From assembly GCA_002385485.1 (NCBI GenBank), contig DGDP01000038.1, positions 1 through 22,428 of the forward strand: a stretch of DNA of 22,428 bases. The letters are read 5' to 3'. Both the position numbers and the translations under genes were made by a program. The notes beneath the pieces are model-generated. The model was not told where the DNA came from. It ran no database searches and saw only the letters and a program-made list of their open reading frames with translations. Within the stretch, counting starts at the first letter, position 1. Every line of letters begins with the position of its first letter. Origin of the DNA: Acetomicrobium sp. UBA3949. GTDB lineage: Bacteria > Synergistota > Synergistia > Synergistales > Acetomicrobiaceae. Below, in pieces: positions 5,573 to 13,593 of this stretch.

Positions 5573-7999
5573 ATGTCCGAAGTAAGAGTGGAAAGGGAAA
5601 TGGCAAAAAGAAAAGCGGCAATAAGGCCTATAAGCAAGCGCATCGCGAAGCTCAGGGAAGAAAGTGTCAGCGCTCCTGTTAAGATATCAAGCGAACGAGC
5701 AAGGCTTGTGACCGAGTTTTACAAAAGCGGTCAAGCCGACGGCAAGTCCGAACCCGTTAGACGCGCCCTAGCCTTCAAGTATTTGATGGAGCGAGTAAGC
5801 CTTCCCGTAGAAGACGGGCAGCTCATAGTAGGCCTTCGCGGCACAGGACCTCAGGAGGTGCCCACATACCCCGAGATATGTACCCACGACCTCGAGGATC
5901 TGGAAGTTTTAGACACAAGGGAAAACATGCCCTACAGGGTCGACGAGGATACCAAAAATATATATGAAGAAGAGATTATTCCTTTCTGGAAGGGCAAGAC
6001 GACTAGGGAAATTATCTTTAGCAACCTCCCCAAGGAATGGATCGAAGCTTACGAGGCCGGCATTTGGACCGAGTTCATGGAGCAAAGAGCGCCAGGTCAC
6101 AGTGCCGGCGGAGAAAAGATATTCGAGAAGGGCGTCTTGGACGTAAAGGAAGACATCAAAAGGCAGATGAACGCGCTCAACCCAGCCGATCCCGCTTATT
6201 ACGACAAGATGGAAGAGCTAAAGGCCATGGACATCGCAGCTGATGCCATACTGATTTACGCTAAAAGGTATGCCGAAAAACTGCGAGAGTTGGCCAAATT
6301 AGAACGAGACGCCAAAAGAAAGGCCGAGCTTGAGAAGATGGCCCAAATTTGCGATCATGTGCCTGCCCATGCGCCAAAGACCTTTTGGGAGGCCTTGCAG
6401 CATTATTGGTTCGTGCACGTGGGAATAGTGTACGAGACAAATCCCTGGGATTCATTCAACCCCGGAAGGCTGGATCAGCACCTATATCCTTTTTATGAAA
6501 GGGAGGTTGCCGATGGTTCGCTTACCAGGGATCAGGCAAAGGAGCTGCTTGAGGCATTCTGGATAAAGATCAACAATCAGCCAGCAGTGCCAAAGGTGCG
6601 CGTCACGGCAGAGGAAAGCTTCACCTATAACGACTTCACGAAGATAAACATAGGAGGCCTTAAAGAGGACGGCTCCGACGGCGTCAACGAAGTCTCCTAT
6701 TTGCTGCTTGAGGTATTAGATGAGATGAGGACCTTGCAGCCAAATACTGCGGTCCAGGTGAGCGTAAAAAACCCGGAACGTTTCGTCACCAAGGCATTGA
6801 AGGTAGTAGGCCCCGGCTTTGGCGAACCTCCATTTTTCAACTTCGACGGTGTCATCGTTAAGATGCTGAGGCAGGGCAAATCCTTGGAGGATGCCCGCAC
6901 AGCAGGAGTAAGCGGATGCATCGAGACTGGAGCCTTCGGAAAGGAATCGTACATTTTAACCGGATATTTCAACTTGCCCAAAATACTTGAGATCACCTTA
7001 AACGACGGCGTCGATCCCCGAACGGGCAAAAAGCTGGGCTTAAGCACTGGAGATCCCCAGAAGTTTAAGACCTTTGACGAGCTATGGGATGCCTTCATGA
7101 AACAGGTTAAGCACTTTATGGACATCAAGATGAAGGGAAATGACATCATAGAGTCCATATTTGCCAAGCACTTTCCCGTTCCCTTCATGTCGCTTTGGCT
7201 TTGCGATTGTGTGGAAAAGGCAAAGGACTACAATTGCGGCGGCACGCGCTACAACACCCAGTACCTCCAGGTTGTGGGCCTTGGTACCATTGCTTATAGC
7301 CTGACATCTATCAAATATCACGTCTTCGACAAAGGGGCTGTGCAGATGGACGAACTGCTCGATGCCTTGAAGTCCGACTTTGCCGGCAGACATGAGATGT
7401 TGCGACAGGTCATATTGAACAAAACTCCCAAATACGGCGAAGATGACGATTATGCCGACAAGATAGCCAAAGACCTCGTTGACCAAGTCGTCAGCATGAT
7501 CGAAAGCTATCCTCCCTCGCCCATAAGGAGGGCGTCGAAGAGGGCGTACTTTTTGCCTACCACTGCTCACGTCTATTTTGGTAAAGTCACAGGCGCTACC
7601 CCTGACGGCAGAAAGGCAGGCTTCCCGGTGTCGGAAGGCATATCGCCCGTACAGGGAAGCGACAGGAAGGGCATTGCAGCCGTTTTCAGGTCCGTCTCAA
7701 AATGCGATTGGGACAAGACAGGCGGTGCCTTACTGAACCAACGGCTTAGTCCCGATTTGCTCGAAGGCGAAGAGAACGTCAGGAAGCTGGCTCAGTTGAT
7801 CAGGACCTTTTTCATGATGGGCGGCCATCACGTGCAGTTTAACGTCGTAAGCACCGAACTGCTCAAGGAAGCGCAAAAAAGGCCCAAGGACTTCCAAGAC
7901 CTCATGGTGAGAGTCGCAGGTTACAGCGATTACTTCGTTAATTTGCCAAAGGGATTGCAGGAAGAGATAATAGCCAGGACCGAATACGAGCAGGTTTAA
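5573..7999 (+). CDS. hypD: Glycyl radical enzyme, likely trans-4-hydroxy-L-proline dehydratase
   Basis: An 808-residue oxygen-sensitive glycyl radical enzyme of the pyruvate formate-lyase superfamily. Motifs: catalytic GCIETGAFGKE with thiyl Cys449 and Glu451, and the C-terminal radical loop RVAGYSD with Gly783. It closely resembles remembered Clostridioides difficile HypD, sharing blocks such as LREES, EFMEQRAPGH, NKTPKYG(E/N)DDDYAD and DEIIGRTE-like ends. Residues I recall as lining the HypD pocket all have counterparts here: F168, H176, D293, S349, F355, C449, E451, Y465. The expected reaction is dehydration of trans-4-hydroxy-L-proline to pyrroline-5-carboxylate. The ATG at 5573 follows CAGGAGGC at 5559-5566; an alternative ATG at 5600 would remove a basic nine-residue extension. 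No proC lies beside it, unlike clostridial loci. A related GRE dehydratase specificity remains possible. Confidence 0.85.
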   Translation: MSEVRVEREMAKRKAAIRPISKRIAKLREESVSAPVKISSERARLVTEFYKSGQADGKSEPVRRALAFKYLMERVSLPVEDGQLIVGLRGTGPQEVPTYPEICTHDLEDLEVLDTRENMPYRVDEDTKNIYEEEIIPFWKGKTTREIIFSNLPKEWIEAYEAGIWTEFMEQRAPGHSAGGEKIFEKGVLDVKEDIKRQMNALNPADPAYYDKMEELKAMDIAADAILIYAKRYAEKLRELAKLERDAKRKAELEKMAQICDHVPAHAPKTFWEALQHYWFVHVGIVYETNPWDSFNPGRLDQHLYPFYEREVADGSLTRDQAKELLEAFWIKINNQPAVPKVRVTAEESFTYNDFTKINIGGLKEDGSDGVNEVSYLLLEVLDEMRTLQPNTAVQVSVKNPERFVTKALKVVGPGFGEPPFFNFDGVIVKMLRQGKSLEDARTAGVSGCIETGAFGKESYILTGYFNLPKILEITLNDGVDPRTGKKLGLSTGDPQKFKTFDELWDAFMKQVKHFMDIKMKGNDIIESIFAKHFPVPFMSLWLCDCVEKAKDYNCGGTRYNTQYLQVVGLGTIAYSLTSIKYHVFDKGAVQMDELLDALKSDFAGRHEMLRQVILNKTPKYGEDDDYADKIAKDLVDQVVSMIESYPPSPIRRASKRAYFLPTTAHVYFGKVTGATPDGRKAGFPVSEGISPVQGSDRKGIAAVFRSVSKCDWDKTGGALLNQRLSPDLLEGEENVRKLAQLIRTFFMMGGHHVQFNVVSTELLKEAQKRPKDFQDLMVRVAGYSDYFVNLPKGLQEEIIARTEYEQV

Positions 8000-8023
8000 A
8001 TCATAAGGAGAAAACTACGACAA

Positions 8024-8941
8024 ATGAATGAAGTAAAGAACAGTTACCTTGGATTGATATTCGACGTTCAAAGGTACTCTATACACGATGGACCCGGCAT
8101 AAGAACGACCGTGTTCTTCAAGGGATGTCCTTTGCGGTGCTGGTGGTGTCATAACCCTGAGGGGATAGACTCTGGTAAGGAGTTGATGTATTTCGAGTAT
8201 AAGTGCTTACACTGTGGCACCTGTGCCCATGTATGCCCCATGGGAGCAATAGAATTCGATGGTATACCGATCATTAGAAGATCTATGTGCATCGCCTGTG
8301 GTAGCTGCTCCGCGGTCTGTCCCAGCGATGCTTTGAAGCTCATAGGAAAGGAGTACACCGTGGGCGAGCTCATGAAGGAGATAGAAAGAGACGTCCTCTA
8401 CTTCGATAATTCGGGCGGCGGAGTCACCTTTTCCGGTGGCGAGCCGTTGTACCAGCATGAGTTTTTGCTTGAGGTATTGAAGGAATGCAAAAAAATAGAC
8501 ATCCATAGGACACTTGATACGTCTGGATTTGCGCCGCAGGAAGTTTTAGCTTCGGTCATGGATTACGTGGACCTTTTTCTGTATGACCTTAAGCTAATCG
8601 ACGAAAAGGAACATATCAAATACACGGGCGTATCGAACGCTCAGATCAAGGAAAACTTGCGCTTTCTGGTAGATCATGGCAGGGCTAAAGATGTCATAAT
8701 TCGCTTTCCAGTCATCTCAGAAATAACTGACACAGCTGACAACGTAGAGGCATTGGCGGAATTTATCTCATCCATGAAAGGCCTAAAGGAAATAGATCTT
8801 CTTCCCTTTCACGATGTAAGCGAAAAGTACAACAGGCTCGACAAGGACTACAAGATGACGGTCCACAAGTCCCCTTCGCGGGAAAGGCTGCTTGCGATCA
8901 AAGGTAGACTTGAAGGCATAGGGTTGTACGTCAAGGTTTAG
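8024..8941 (+). CDS. hypE: Glycyl radical enzyme activating enzyme (radical SAM)
   Basis: A 305-residue radical SAM activase that installs the glycyl radical on the preceding enzyme using S-adenosylmethionine. The radical SAM cluster motif CPLRCWWC gives Cys35, Cys39 and Cys42 (CX3CX2C). An inserted ferredoxin-like domain supplies two further 4Fe-4S sites: C61, C64, C67, C71 and C89, C92, C95, C99. The SAM-binding GGGVTFSGGEP lies at 131-141. This double-cluster architecture is typical of activases for non-PFL glycyl radical enzymes (glycerol, choline, hydroxyproline types). It starts 24 bases after the dehydratase stop with AAGGAG at 8005-8010, a slightly long spacing, and ends before a strong terminator. 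The two genes form a closed unit. Confidence 0.93.
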   Translation: MNEVKNSYLGLIFDVQRYSIHDGPGIRTTVFFKGCPLRCWWCHNPEGIDSGKELMYFEYKCLHCGTCAHVCPMGAIEFDGIPIIRRSMCIACGSCSAVCPSDALKLIGKEYTVGELMKEIERDVLYFDNSGGGVTFSGGEPLYQHEFLLEVLKECKKIDIHRTLDTSGFAPQEVLASVMDYVDLFLYDLKLIDEKEHIKYTGVSNAQIKENLRFLVDHGRAKDVIIRFPVISEITDTADNVEALAEFISSMKGLKEIDLLPFHDVSEKYNRLDKDYKMTVHKSPSRERLLAIKGRLEGIGLYVKV

Positions 8942-8971
8942 AATTTTATTACAAAGCCTATTTGGGTTTCT

Positions 8972-9017
8972 ACAAGAACCTCAAAGCTCTATGGCAGCTT
9001 TGAGGTTCTTGTTTTTT
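8972..9017 (+). terminator. Strong intrinsic terminator after the activase gene
   Basis: A perfect 17-base-pair stem, 8972-8988 with 8996-9012, has a seven-base loop and is followed by a T-run to 9017. It ends the dehydratase-activase unit and separates it from the 2Fe-2S/FAD operon, which should have its own promoter in the AT-rich 9018-9110 stretch (TATAAT at 9057-9062). Confidence 0.92.
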
Positions 9018-9124
9018 CTCGTAGATAATACTATACCCAAATGATTGAAGTTAAATTATAATTTAAATCAATAATAATCTGAAAATCATATACTGAACCT
9101 AAATTATGGCAGGAGGTGGCAAGC

Positions 9125-9457
9125 TTGGAACTGATAAGAGAGCACCCGATTTTGGAATTCAGCCATGGCAGGTTGGTCAAGTTTACCTTCGAGGGGAGGG
9201 AAATGGAAGGTTTCGAAGGGGAACCTATAGCCATGGCCCTTCATGCCAACGGGATTAGGGTATACCGCGAGACGCCCGAAATGAAAAGGCCTCGCGGATT
9301 TTTTTGCGCCATAGGCAAGTGCTCTTCCTGCTTCATGGTCGTAGACGGAGTGCCTAACGTGCGAACCTGTATAACTCCATTGAAAGAGGGAATGCGCATT
9401 GAAGTTCAGCGGGGGAAGGGCAAGATCAAAATCAATCACGAAGGTGATCTGAAGTGA
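9125..9457 (+). CDS. 2Fe-2S subunit of HcnA/SoxA-type amino-acid dehydrogenase
   Basis: A 110-residue ferredoxin-fold protein. Cys61, Cys66, Cys69 and Cys82 give the pattern CX4CX2CX12C within CAIGKCSSCFMVV and NVRTC, as in HcnA, opine oxidase small subunits and the N-terminal domain of heterotetrameric sarcosine oxidase alpha. It would pass electrons between flavin subunits. TTG at 9125 is preferred over the GTG at 9116, because AGGAGGT at 9111-9117 overlaps the latter and is seven bases before the former. Its stop overlaps the next start (GTGA), so the subunits are translationally coupled. In larger sarcosine-oxidase-type enzymes this domain is fused to the FAD protein; here it is a separate gene. 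Confidence 0.88.
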   Translation: MELIREHPILEFSHGRLVKFTFEGREMEGFEGEPIAMALHANGIRVYRETPEMKRPRGFFCAIGKCSSCFMVVDGVPNVRTCITPLKEGMRIEVQRGKGKIKINHEGDLK

Positions 9458-10563
9458 AAAACACCGAGGTTTTAGTGATAGGCGGGGGACCTGCTGGGTT
9501 ATCGGCAGCTGCCGAGGCGGCATCCTACGGCGCTAAGGTGATGATCGTAGATAGCGATCTAAGGCTTGGAGGCCAACTGATAAAACAGACGCATAAGTTC
9601 TTCGGTTCCGCATTTGAGCGAGCAGGCACGCGGGGATTTGTCATATCCGATATGTTGCTAGACGAACTTAAAGGATACGGCGATAGGGTCGAGACTTACT
9701 CCAATTGCACGGCCCTGGGCTACTACAAGGATGATGGCGTGGTCAACTGCATGGAGGGCGAGGAAAATTACTTTAAGGTTTTGCCCAAGAAGATCTTGGT
9801 GGCCACGGGAGCCCAAGAACGTCTGATACCCTTCCCAAACAACGACCTCCCCGGTGTGTACGGTGCGGGGGCGGTACAAACGCTCATGAACGTCTACGGG
9901 GTTGTGCCTGGCAAAAGGGTGCTCATGGTTGGAGCGGGAAACATAGGACTCATAGTAAGTTACCAGCTGCTTCAAGCGGGGGTAGAGGTAGCGGCCATAG
10001 TCGAAGCGATGCCAAGGATAGGTGGATACTGGGTGCACGCGGCCAAAGTCAGAAGGCTTGGCGTTCCCATCCTACTGGAACACTCCATCAAAGAGGCCTT
10101 GGGTAAAGACGTAGTAGAAGGTGCCATAATACAGCAGATAAGTCCAGGCTGTGGCTTTATAGGGGAGGAAATTCACGTCGATTGCGACGTCATATGCATG
10201 GCTGTCGGTTTGAACCCCACGTGTGAGCTTTTATGGCAAGCGGGATGTGAGATGAAATACGTCCCTCAGCTTTGCGGACACGTCGCAATTCGCGACAGAT
10301 CGATGCGCACGACCAACCCGAACGTATGGGTAGCCGGCGACGCCGCAGGCATAGAGGAAGCCTCGAGTGCCATGGTGGAAGGGCGTATTGCGGGATTGAG
10401 CATGGCTCACGAACTGGGTTATGTTGAGGATAAAGAGTATCGTGAGAAGTCCGCTCTCTATTGGGAAAGGCTTAACGCTTTGAGAAACGGAGAAGCCAGC
10501 GCCAAGATAAGAGAGGGCATAGCGCAGGTTCTGATGGAAAGCTCTGGAGGTATGGAAAGATGA
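9454..10563 (+). CDS. FAD/NAD(P)-binding oxidoreductase subunit (HcnB/PdhA-like)
   Basis: A 369-residue two-dinucleotide-domain flavoprotein. The FAD Rossmann motif GGGPAG is at 10-15. A second, likely NAD(P)H, motif GAGNIG is at 160-165. The link segment VATGAQERLIPFP lies near 116-128, and a C-terminal NPNVWVAGDAAG FAD ribityl-binding segment is present. This resembles HcnB, opine oxidase subunit A and the alpha subunit of dye-linked proline dehydrogenase. The BFD-like C-terminal domain that some homologues carry is encoded separately two genes downstream. It is joined to its neighbours by GTGA at the start and ATGA at the end. It probably carries electrons from the DadA-like catalytic subunit to NAD+ or another acceptor; the direction is inferred. 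Confidence 0.88.
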   Translation: MKNTEVLVIGGGPAGLSAAAEAASYGAKVMIVDSDLRLGGQLIKQTHKFFGSAFERAGTRGFVISDMLLDELKGYGDRVETYSNCTALGYYKDDGVVNCMEGEENYFKVLPKKILVATGAQERLIPFPNNDLPGVYGAGAVQTLMNVYGVVPGKRVLMVGAGNIGLIVSYQLLQAGVEVAAIVEAMPRIGGYWVHAAKVRRLGVPILLEHSIKEALGKDVVEGAIIQQISPGCGFIGEEIHVDCDVICMAVGLNPTCELLWQAGCEMKYVPQLCGHVAIRDRSMRTTNPNVWVAGDAAGIEEASSAMVEGRIAGLSMAHELGYVEDKEYREKSALYWERLNALRNGEASAKIREGIAQVLMESSGGMER

Positions 10564-11075
10564 GCAAAAGCGAAGGGCTTTATAACAGCGGGGTATTGCC
10601 CCCTGAGATGTACGAGCAGCATGAACCGCCTAAGGAACTTTGGGAGAGCAAGAAAAACGGTCTGGTCATCGTCGAATGTCCCCAGAGGATTCCCTGCAAC
10701 CCCTGCCATACGGGATGTCCCACCGGAGCTATCATGGAGTTTGCCGATATAAACGATATCCCCAAGGTGGATTACTCCAAATGTACGGGATGCGCTATGT
10801 GCGTTGCTAAATGTCCCGGACTTGCCTGTTTCGTCGCAGATCTTACTTACGGTGGCGACGAAGAGGCCCTTCTTAAGCTGCCCTATGAGATGTTACCGTT
10901 GCCTAATGAAGGGGAAGAAGTCGAATGTCTAAACCGCGAGGGCAAGGTCGTTTCTAAGGGAAAGGTCTTGAAGATCGTGGAGCCCTGGAAGGATAAGACC
11001 AAGGTCGTACATGTGGCAGTGCCCAAATCCCTTGTGATGGAGATAAGGGCCATAAGGGTGGTGAGGAGCAGATGA
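10560..11075 (+). CDS. 4Fe-4S ferredoxin-domain subunit of the dehydrogenase complex
   Basis: A 171-residue protein with two 4Fe-4S sites. The first cysteine set is C40, C46, C49, C53 (CPQRIPCNPCHTGCP), slightly irregular compared with a standard CX2CX2CX3C. The second is C75, C78, C81, C85 (CTGCAMCVAKCP), with an extra C90. The C-terminal 80 residues form a beta-rich tail without cysteines of a known motif. It overlaps both neighbours by ATGA and so belongs to the same coupled operon. Its place between an FAD/NAD protein and a BFD-like protein matches the ferredoxin-type subunit (PdhF) I remember from archaeal proline dehydrogenase clusters. Likely role: intramolecular electron relay. Confidence 0.85.
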   Translation: MSKSEGLYNSGVLPPEMYEQHEPPKELWESKKNGLVIVECPQRIPCNPCHTGCPTGAIMEFADINDIPKVDYSKCTGCAMCVAKCPGLACFVADLTYGGDEEALLKLPYEMLPLPNEGEEVECLNREGKVVSKGKVLKIVEPWKDKTKVVHVAVPKSLVMEIRAIRVVRSR

Positions 11076-11362
11076 CAGAAGAAGAAAAGGAAAGAAATGT
11101 AATCGTATGCAGATGCGAAGAGATAACCATGGGGGAAATACGGGACTGGATCGCAAGGGGATACGACACCTTCGACGAGCTCAAACACATCCTGCGCGTC
11201 GGCATGGGGCCCTGTCAGGGTCGAGGATGCAGGGAGATAATCTTGAGGGAGATAGCCAAGATGAAAAACGTCCCGGTAAGTCAGGTTGATCCGGGAACCT
11301 TTCGCCCGCCTTCCAAACCGGTGAAACTGGAACTGCTAGCGAAGAAAGAAGGGGGCGAATAA
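11072..11362 (+). CDS. BFD-like 2Fe-2S protein (dehydrogenase complex subunit)
   Basis: A 96-residue protein with the bacterioferritin-associated-ferredoxin fold signature: Cys13-X-Cys15 (VCRCEEI) and Cys48-X4-Cys53 (GPCQGRGC), the BFD spacing for a 2Fe-2S cluster. Similar domains are fused to the C-terminus of many HcnB/opine-oxidase type flavoproteins; a separate gene is typical of the four-subunit proline dehydrogenase arrangement. The remaining tail (from about 70) is basic and proline-rich and may dock to the partner subunit. It overlaps the preceding gene by ATGA and ends one base before the next ATG. Confidence 0.87.
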   Translation: MTEEEKERNVIVCRCEEITMGEIRDWIARGYDTFDELKHILRVGMGPCQGRGCREIILREIAKMKNVPVSQVDPGTFRPPSKPVKLELLAKKEGGE

Positions 11363-11363
11363 G

Positions 11364-12521
11364 ATGGCCGAAGAGTGGAAAAGGAGCGCCGATGTCGTAA
11401 TTATAGGCGCCGGCATTCAAGGTTGTTCGATAGCCTATAATTTGGCCAAGTTGGGCGTGAAAGACGTCGTAGTGATCGATAAACAAATCCCCACTGCAGG
11501 ATCTACGGGAAGATGTGCCGCCGGCATCAGGGCTCAGTGGGGAACGAAGATGAACTGTCAGTTGGGATTGGCCTCCCTTGAGATATTAGAAAACCTCCAT
11601 GAAGAACTTGGAATGGACATCGGCCTTCATCAGGGCGGCTACCTCATGGTTGCCTATAAAGAAAGCGAGTTTGAGCAGTTAAAGAAAAATGTGGCACTTC
11701 AAAACAGCTTAGGCATCACCTCAAGGGTTGTGAGCAAAGAAGAGGCATACGAGATATGTCCGACCCTTTCGGCCGAAGATGCCGTCGGATTTACCTATCA
11801 CCACAGAGACGGACATGCCGATCCCTTTCTTACGACCATAGCCTACCACAAGGCTGCAAGCGAGAAGGGAGTAAGGTTTTATAAGTTCACCGAATGTACG
11901 AGCATAAAGGTGAAAGGCGGTGAGGTTAAAGGCGTCGTTACGACAAGGGGAGAGATAGATGCCCCGATAATTGTGGATGCGGCCGGCCCTTACTCGCAGC
12001 ATATCGCTGCCATGGCGGGGATAAACCTTCCCCTTTACTCCGAAAGGCACGAGATATTGGTCACGGAGCCTGTCGAATTCGGGGTTTGCCCCTGTATGCT
12101 CATGAGCTTTTCGGGAAACTATTACATACAGCAGAGGCCAATAGGCTCGATAATCGCAGGATGTAGTCCCGAGGGGCATCCTGAGGATTACTCCCTCGGC
12201 AACACGTGGAACTTCCTGGAACATATGTCAAGGGTGATAGTAAGGTTGCTTCCCAAACTTGGAGGAGTAAGAGTCGTAAGGCAGTGGTCCGGCATGTACA
12301 ACATGTCGCCTGATAAACAACCCGTCATTGGGGAATCCAAAGAAGTGAAGGGCTTTTACATCTCCGCGGGCTTTTCGGGGCATGGGTTCATGTTCGGTCC
12401 CATTTCAGGCAAGCTCCTTGCCGAGCTTATCGTCACGGGAACGAGCTCCATCCCGATCGATGTATTGAATTATGACCGTTTCGAAAGGGGCGAATTGATA
12501 GAGGAACCCGCTGTGGTGTAA
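11364..12521 (+). CDS. DadA-like FAD-dependent amino-acid dehydrogenase, catalytic subunit
   Basis: A 385-residue DAO-family flavoprotein (DadA, sarcosine oxidase beta, HcnC, PdhB). The N-terminal FAD motif is GAGIQG at 15-20. The segment STGRCAAGIRAQWG near 47-60 is characteristic of SoxB/PdhB-type enzymes. GFYISAGFSGHGFMFGP near the C-terminus is the conserved FAD/substrate region. It should oxidise a secondary or D-amino acid, proline being the leading candidate by gene context, and hand electrons to the four preceding Fe-S/FAD subunits. It is the last gene of the tight operon, followed by a 12-base-pair palindrome. Sarcosine, an opine or a D-hydroxyproline are alternatives that sequence alone does not exclude. 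Confidence 0.88.
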   Translation: MAEEWKRSADVVIIGAGIQGCSIAYNLAKLGVKDVVVIDKQIPTAGSTGRCAAGIRAQWGTKMNCQLGLASLEILENLHEELGMDIGLHQGGYLMVAYKESEFEQLKKNVALQNSLGITSRVVSKEEAYEICPTLSAEDAVGFTYHHRDGHADPFLTTIAYHKAASEKGVRFYKFTECTSIKVKGGEVKGVVTTRGEIDAPIIVDAAGPYSQHIAAMAGINLPLYSERHEILVTEPVEFGVCPCMLMSFSGNYYIQQRPIGSIIAGCSPEGHPEDYSLGNTWNFLEHMSRVIVRLLPKLGGVRVVRQWSGMYNMSPDKQPVIGESKEVKGFYISAGFSGHGFMFGPISGKLLAELIVTGTSSIPIDVLNYDRFERGELIEEPAVV

Positions 12522-12536
12522 GGGCGTAAAATAAAG

Positions 12537-12569
12537 GGGATATCATGAAAATCTAAATCATGATATCCC
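12537..12569. terminator. Perfect 12-bp inverted repeat after the dehydrogenase operon
   Basis: GGGATATCATGA at 12537-12548 and TCATGATATCCC at 12558-12569 pair perfectly around a nine-base loop. The following TAAATTTTATA is only weakly T-rich. It could be a weak terminator, an RNA-stabilising hairpin or an operator for the gene downstream. The repeat is certain, the role is not. Confidence 0.6.
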
Positions 12570-12618
12570 TAAATTTTATACGAAGAAAGGATGACTTGAA
12601 ATAGCCGACGAAAAGCTT

Positions 12619-13578
12619 GTGCATGGCAGGTTTACGTTGAACATTGGAGAAGGCGTAAATATCATCTTGATAGATCTGCCCATTGACAACCTCCAGGGAT
12701 TTCATCATTTCTTAAGCAGCTGGCTCATCGTGGACAAAACTTTGGATAGGGTCTCGTTGGTCGACGTTGGTCCGGCTTCGACTGTGCCCGTTTTGATGAA
12801 GAATATCGAGGAACTTGGCATATCGAAGCTGGATTTGATTTTACTGACGCACGTGCATCTCGATCACTCGGGAGGGCTGGGACAGCTGCTTGAAGCATTT
12901 AGCTCTGCCAAGGTTTTGGTGCATCCAAAGGGCAAGAGGCATTTGGTAAACCCGGATCGACTTTGGGAGTCAAGCGTTGATGTGTTAGGCGACGTAGCTT
13001 TGGCCTACGGAAGGCCCATTCCCGTAAAAGAGTCTTGCTTTTTACCGGAAGATATCAGATTGGATCGCATGACCAAGATTGAAACACCGGGTCATGCATC
13101 CCATCATTATTCCTTTCTTTACGATCTTGGGTCGAAGATCCTCTTTGCAGGAGAAGCGGCAGGAACGTATTACAAAAGGGGGTTCGCCTACCCTGGACTT
13201 AGCGATGGCACGTTTATATTGCGCCTGGCGACGCCTCCGAAGTTTTACCTTGACAGCGCTCTTTCAAGCATAAAGAAGTTAAAGGCTGTTGGCGCAGGCA
13301 TTATGTGCTATGCTCACTTTGGTTATACTGATGAGGTAAATAAGTTCCTCGATTTGGAGGAAAGGCAGCTCCTGCATTGGAACGATCTGATTCTTGACTA
13401 CTTATCCGACCATCAGGGGTTGTCCGTCGATCCGGAGGACGTAGCGTATTATTTGATTGAACGGGACCCTCTTTTGAGCGATTTCTCGCATTTGCCCGAG
13501 GACATCAAGGTTCGCGAAATGGGCAACATCCTTTCTTCAGTCAATGGCTTTTTAGATTACCTGTCCAAAACAATATAA
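12619..13578 (+). CDS. Metallo-beta-lactamase-fold hydrolase
   Basis: A cytosolic protein of about 319 residues with the MBL dinuclear metal signature: THVHLDH with His78, His80, Asp82, His83, then His159 (TPGHASHH) and His233 (CYAHFG). The bridging position usually filled by Asp reads FAGEAAG, with Glu179. The C-terminal 90 residues are helical and of unknown function. The start is unclear. GTG at 12619 has no good ribosome binding site, and the frame is open back to a TGA at 12592. The purine-rich AAGAAAGGA at 12582-12590 would suit a non-canonical ATA at 12601. It lies between the amino-acid dehydrogenase operon and the OCD-family gene, so it may hydrolyse an intermediate or lactone/thioester there. 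The substrate is unknown. Confidence 0.85.
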   Translation: MHGRFTLNIGEGVNIILIDLPIDNLQGFHHFLSSWLIVDKTLDRVSLVDVGPASTVPVLMKNIEELGISKLDLILLTHVHLDHSGGLGQLLEAFSSAKVLVHPKGKRHLVNPDRLWESSVDVLGDVALAYGRPIPVKESCFLPEDIRLDRMTKIETPGHASHHYSFLYDLGSKILFAGEAAGTYYKRGFAYPGLSDGTFILRLATPPKFYLDSALSSIKKLKAVGAGIMCYAHFGYTDEVNKFLDLEERQLLHWNDLILDYLSDHQGLSVDPEDVAYYLIERDPLLSDFSHLPEDIKVREMGNILSSVNGFLDYLSKTI

Positions 13579-13593
13579 GGGGAGGAGATTGAC

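Noticed and set aside
6697..7570. Two minus-strand open frames of 162-163 codons inside the glycyl radical enzyme gene
   Set aside because: They lie antisense to the catalytic core of a strongly conserved enzyme and show no motif or ribosome binding site.
11721..12224. 167-codon minus-strand open frame inside the DadA-like gene
   Set aside because: It is antisense to a conserved flavoprotein and no family was recognised.
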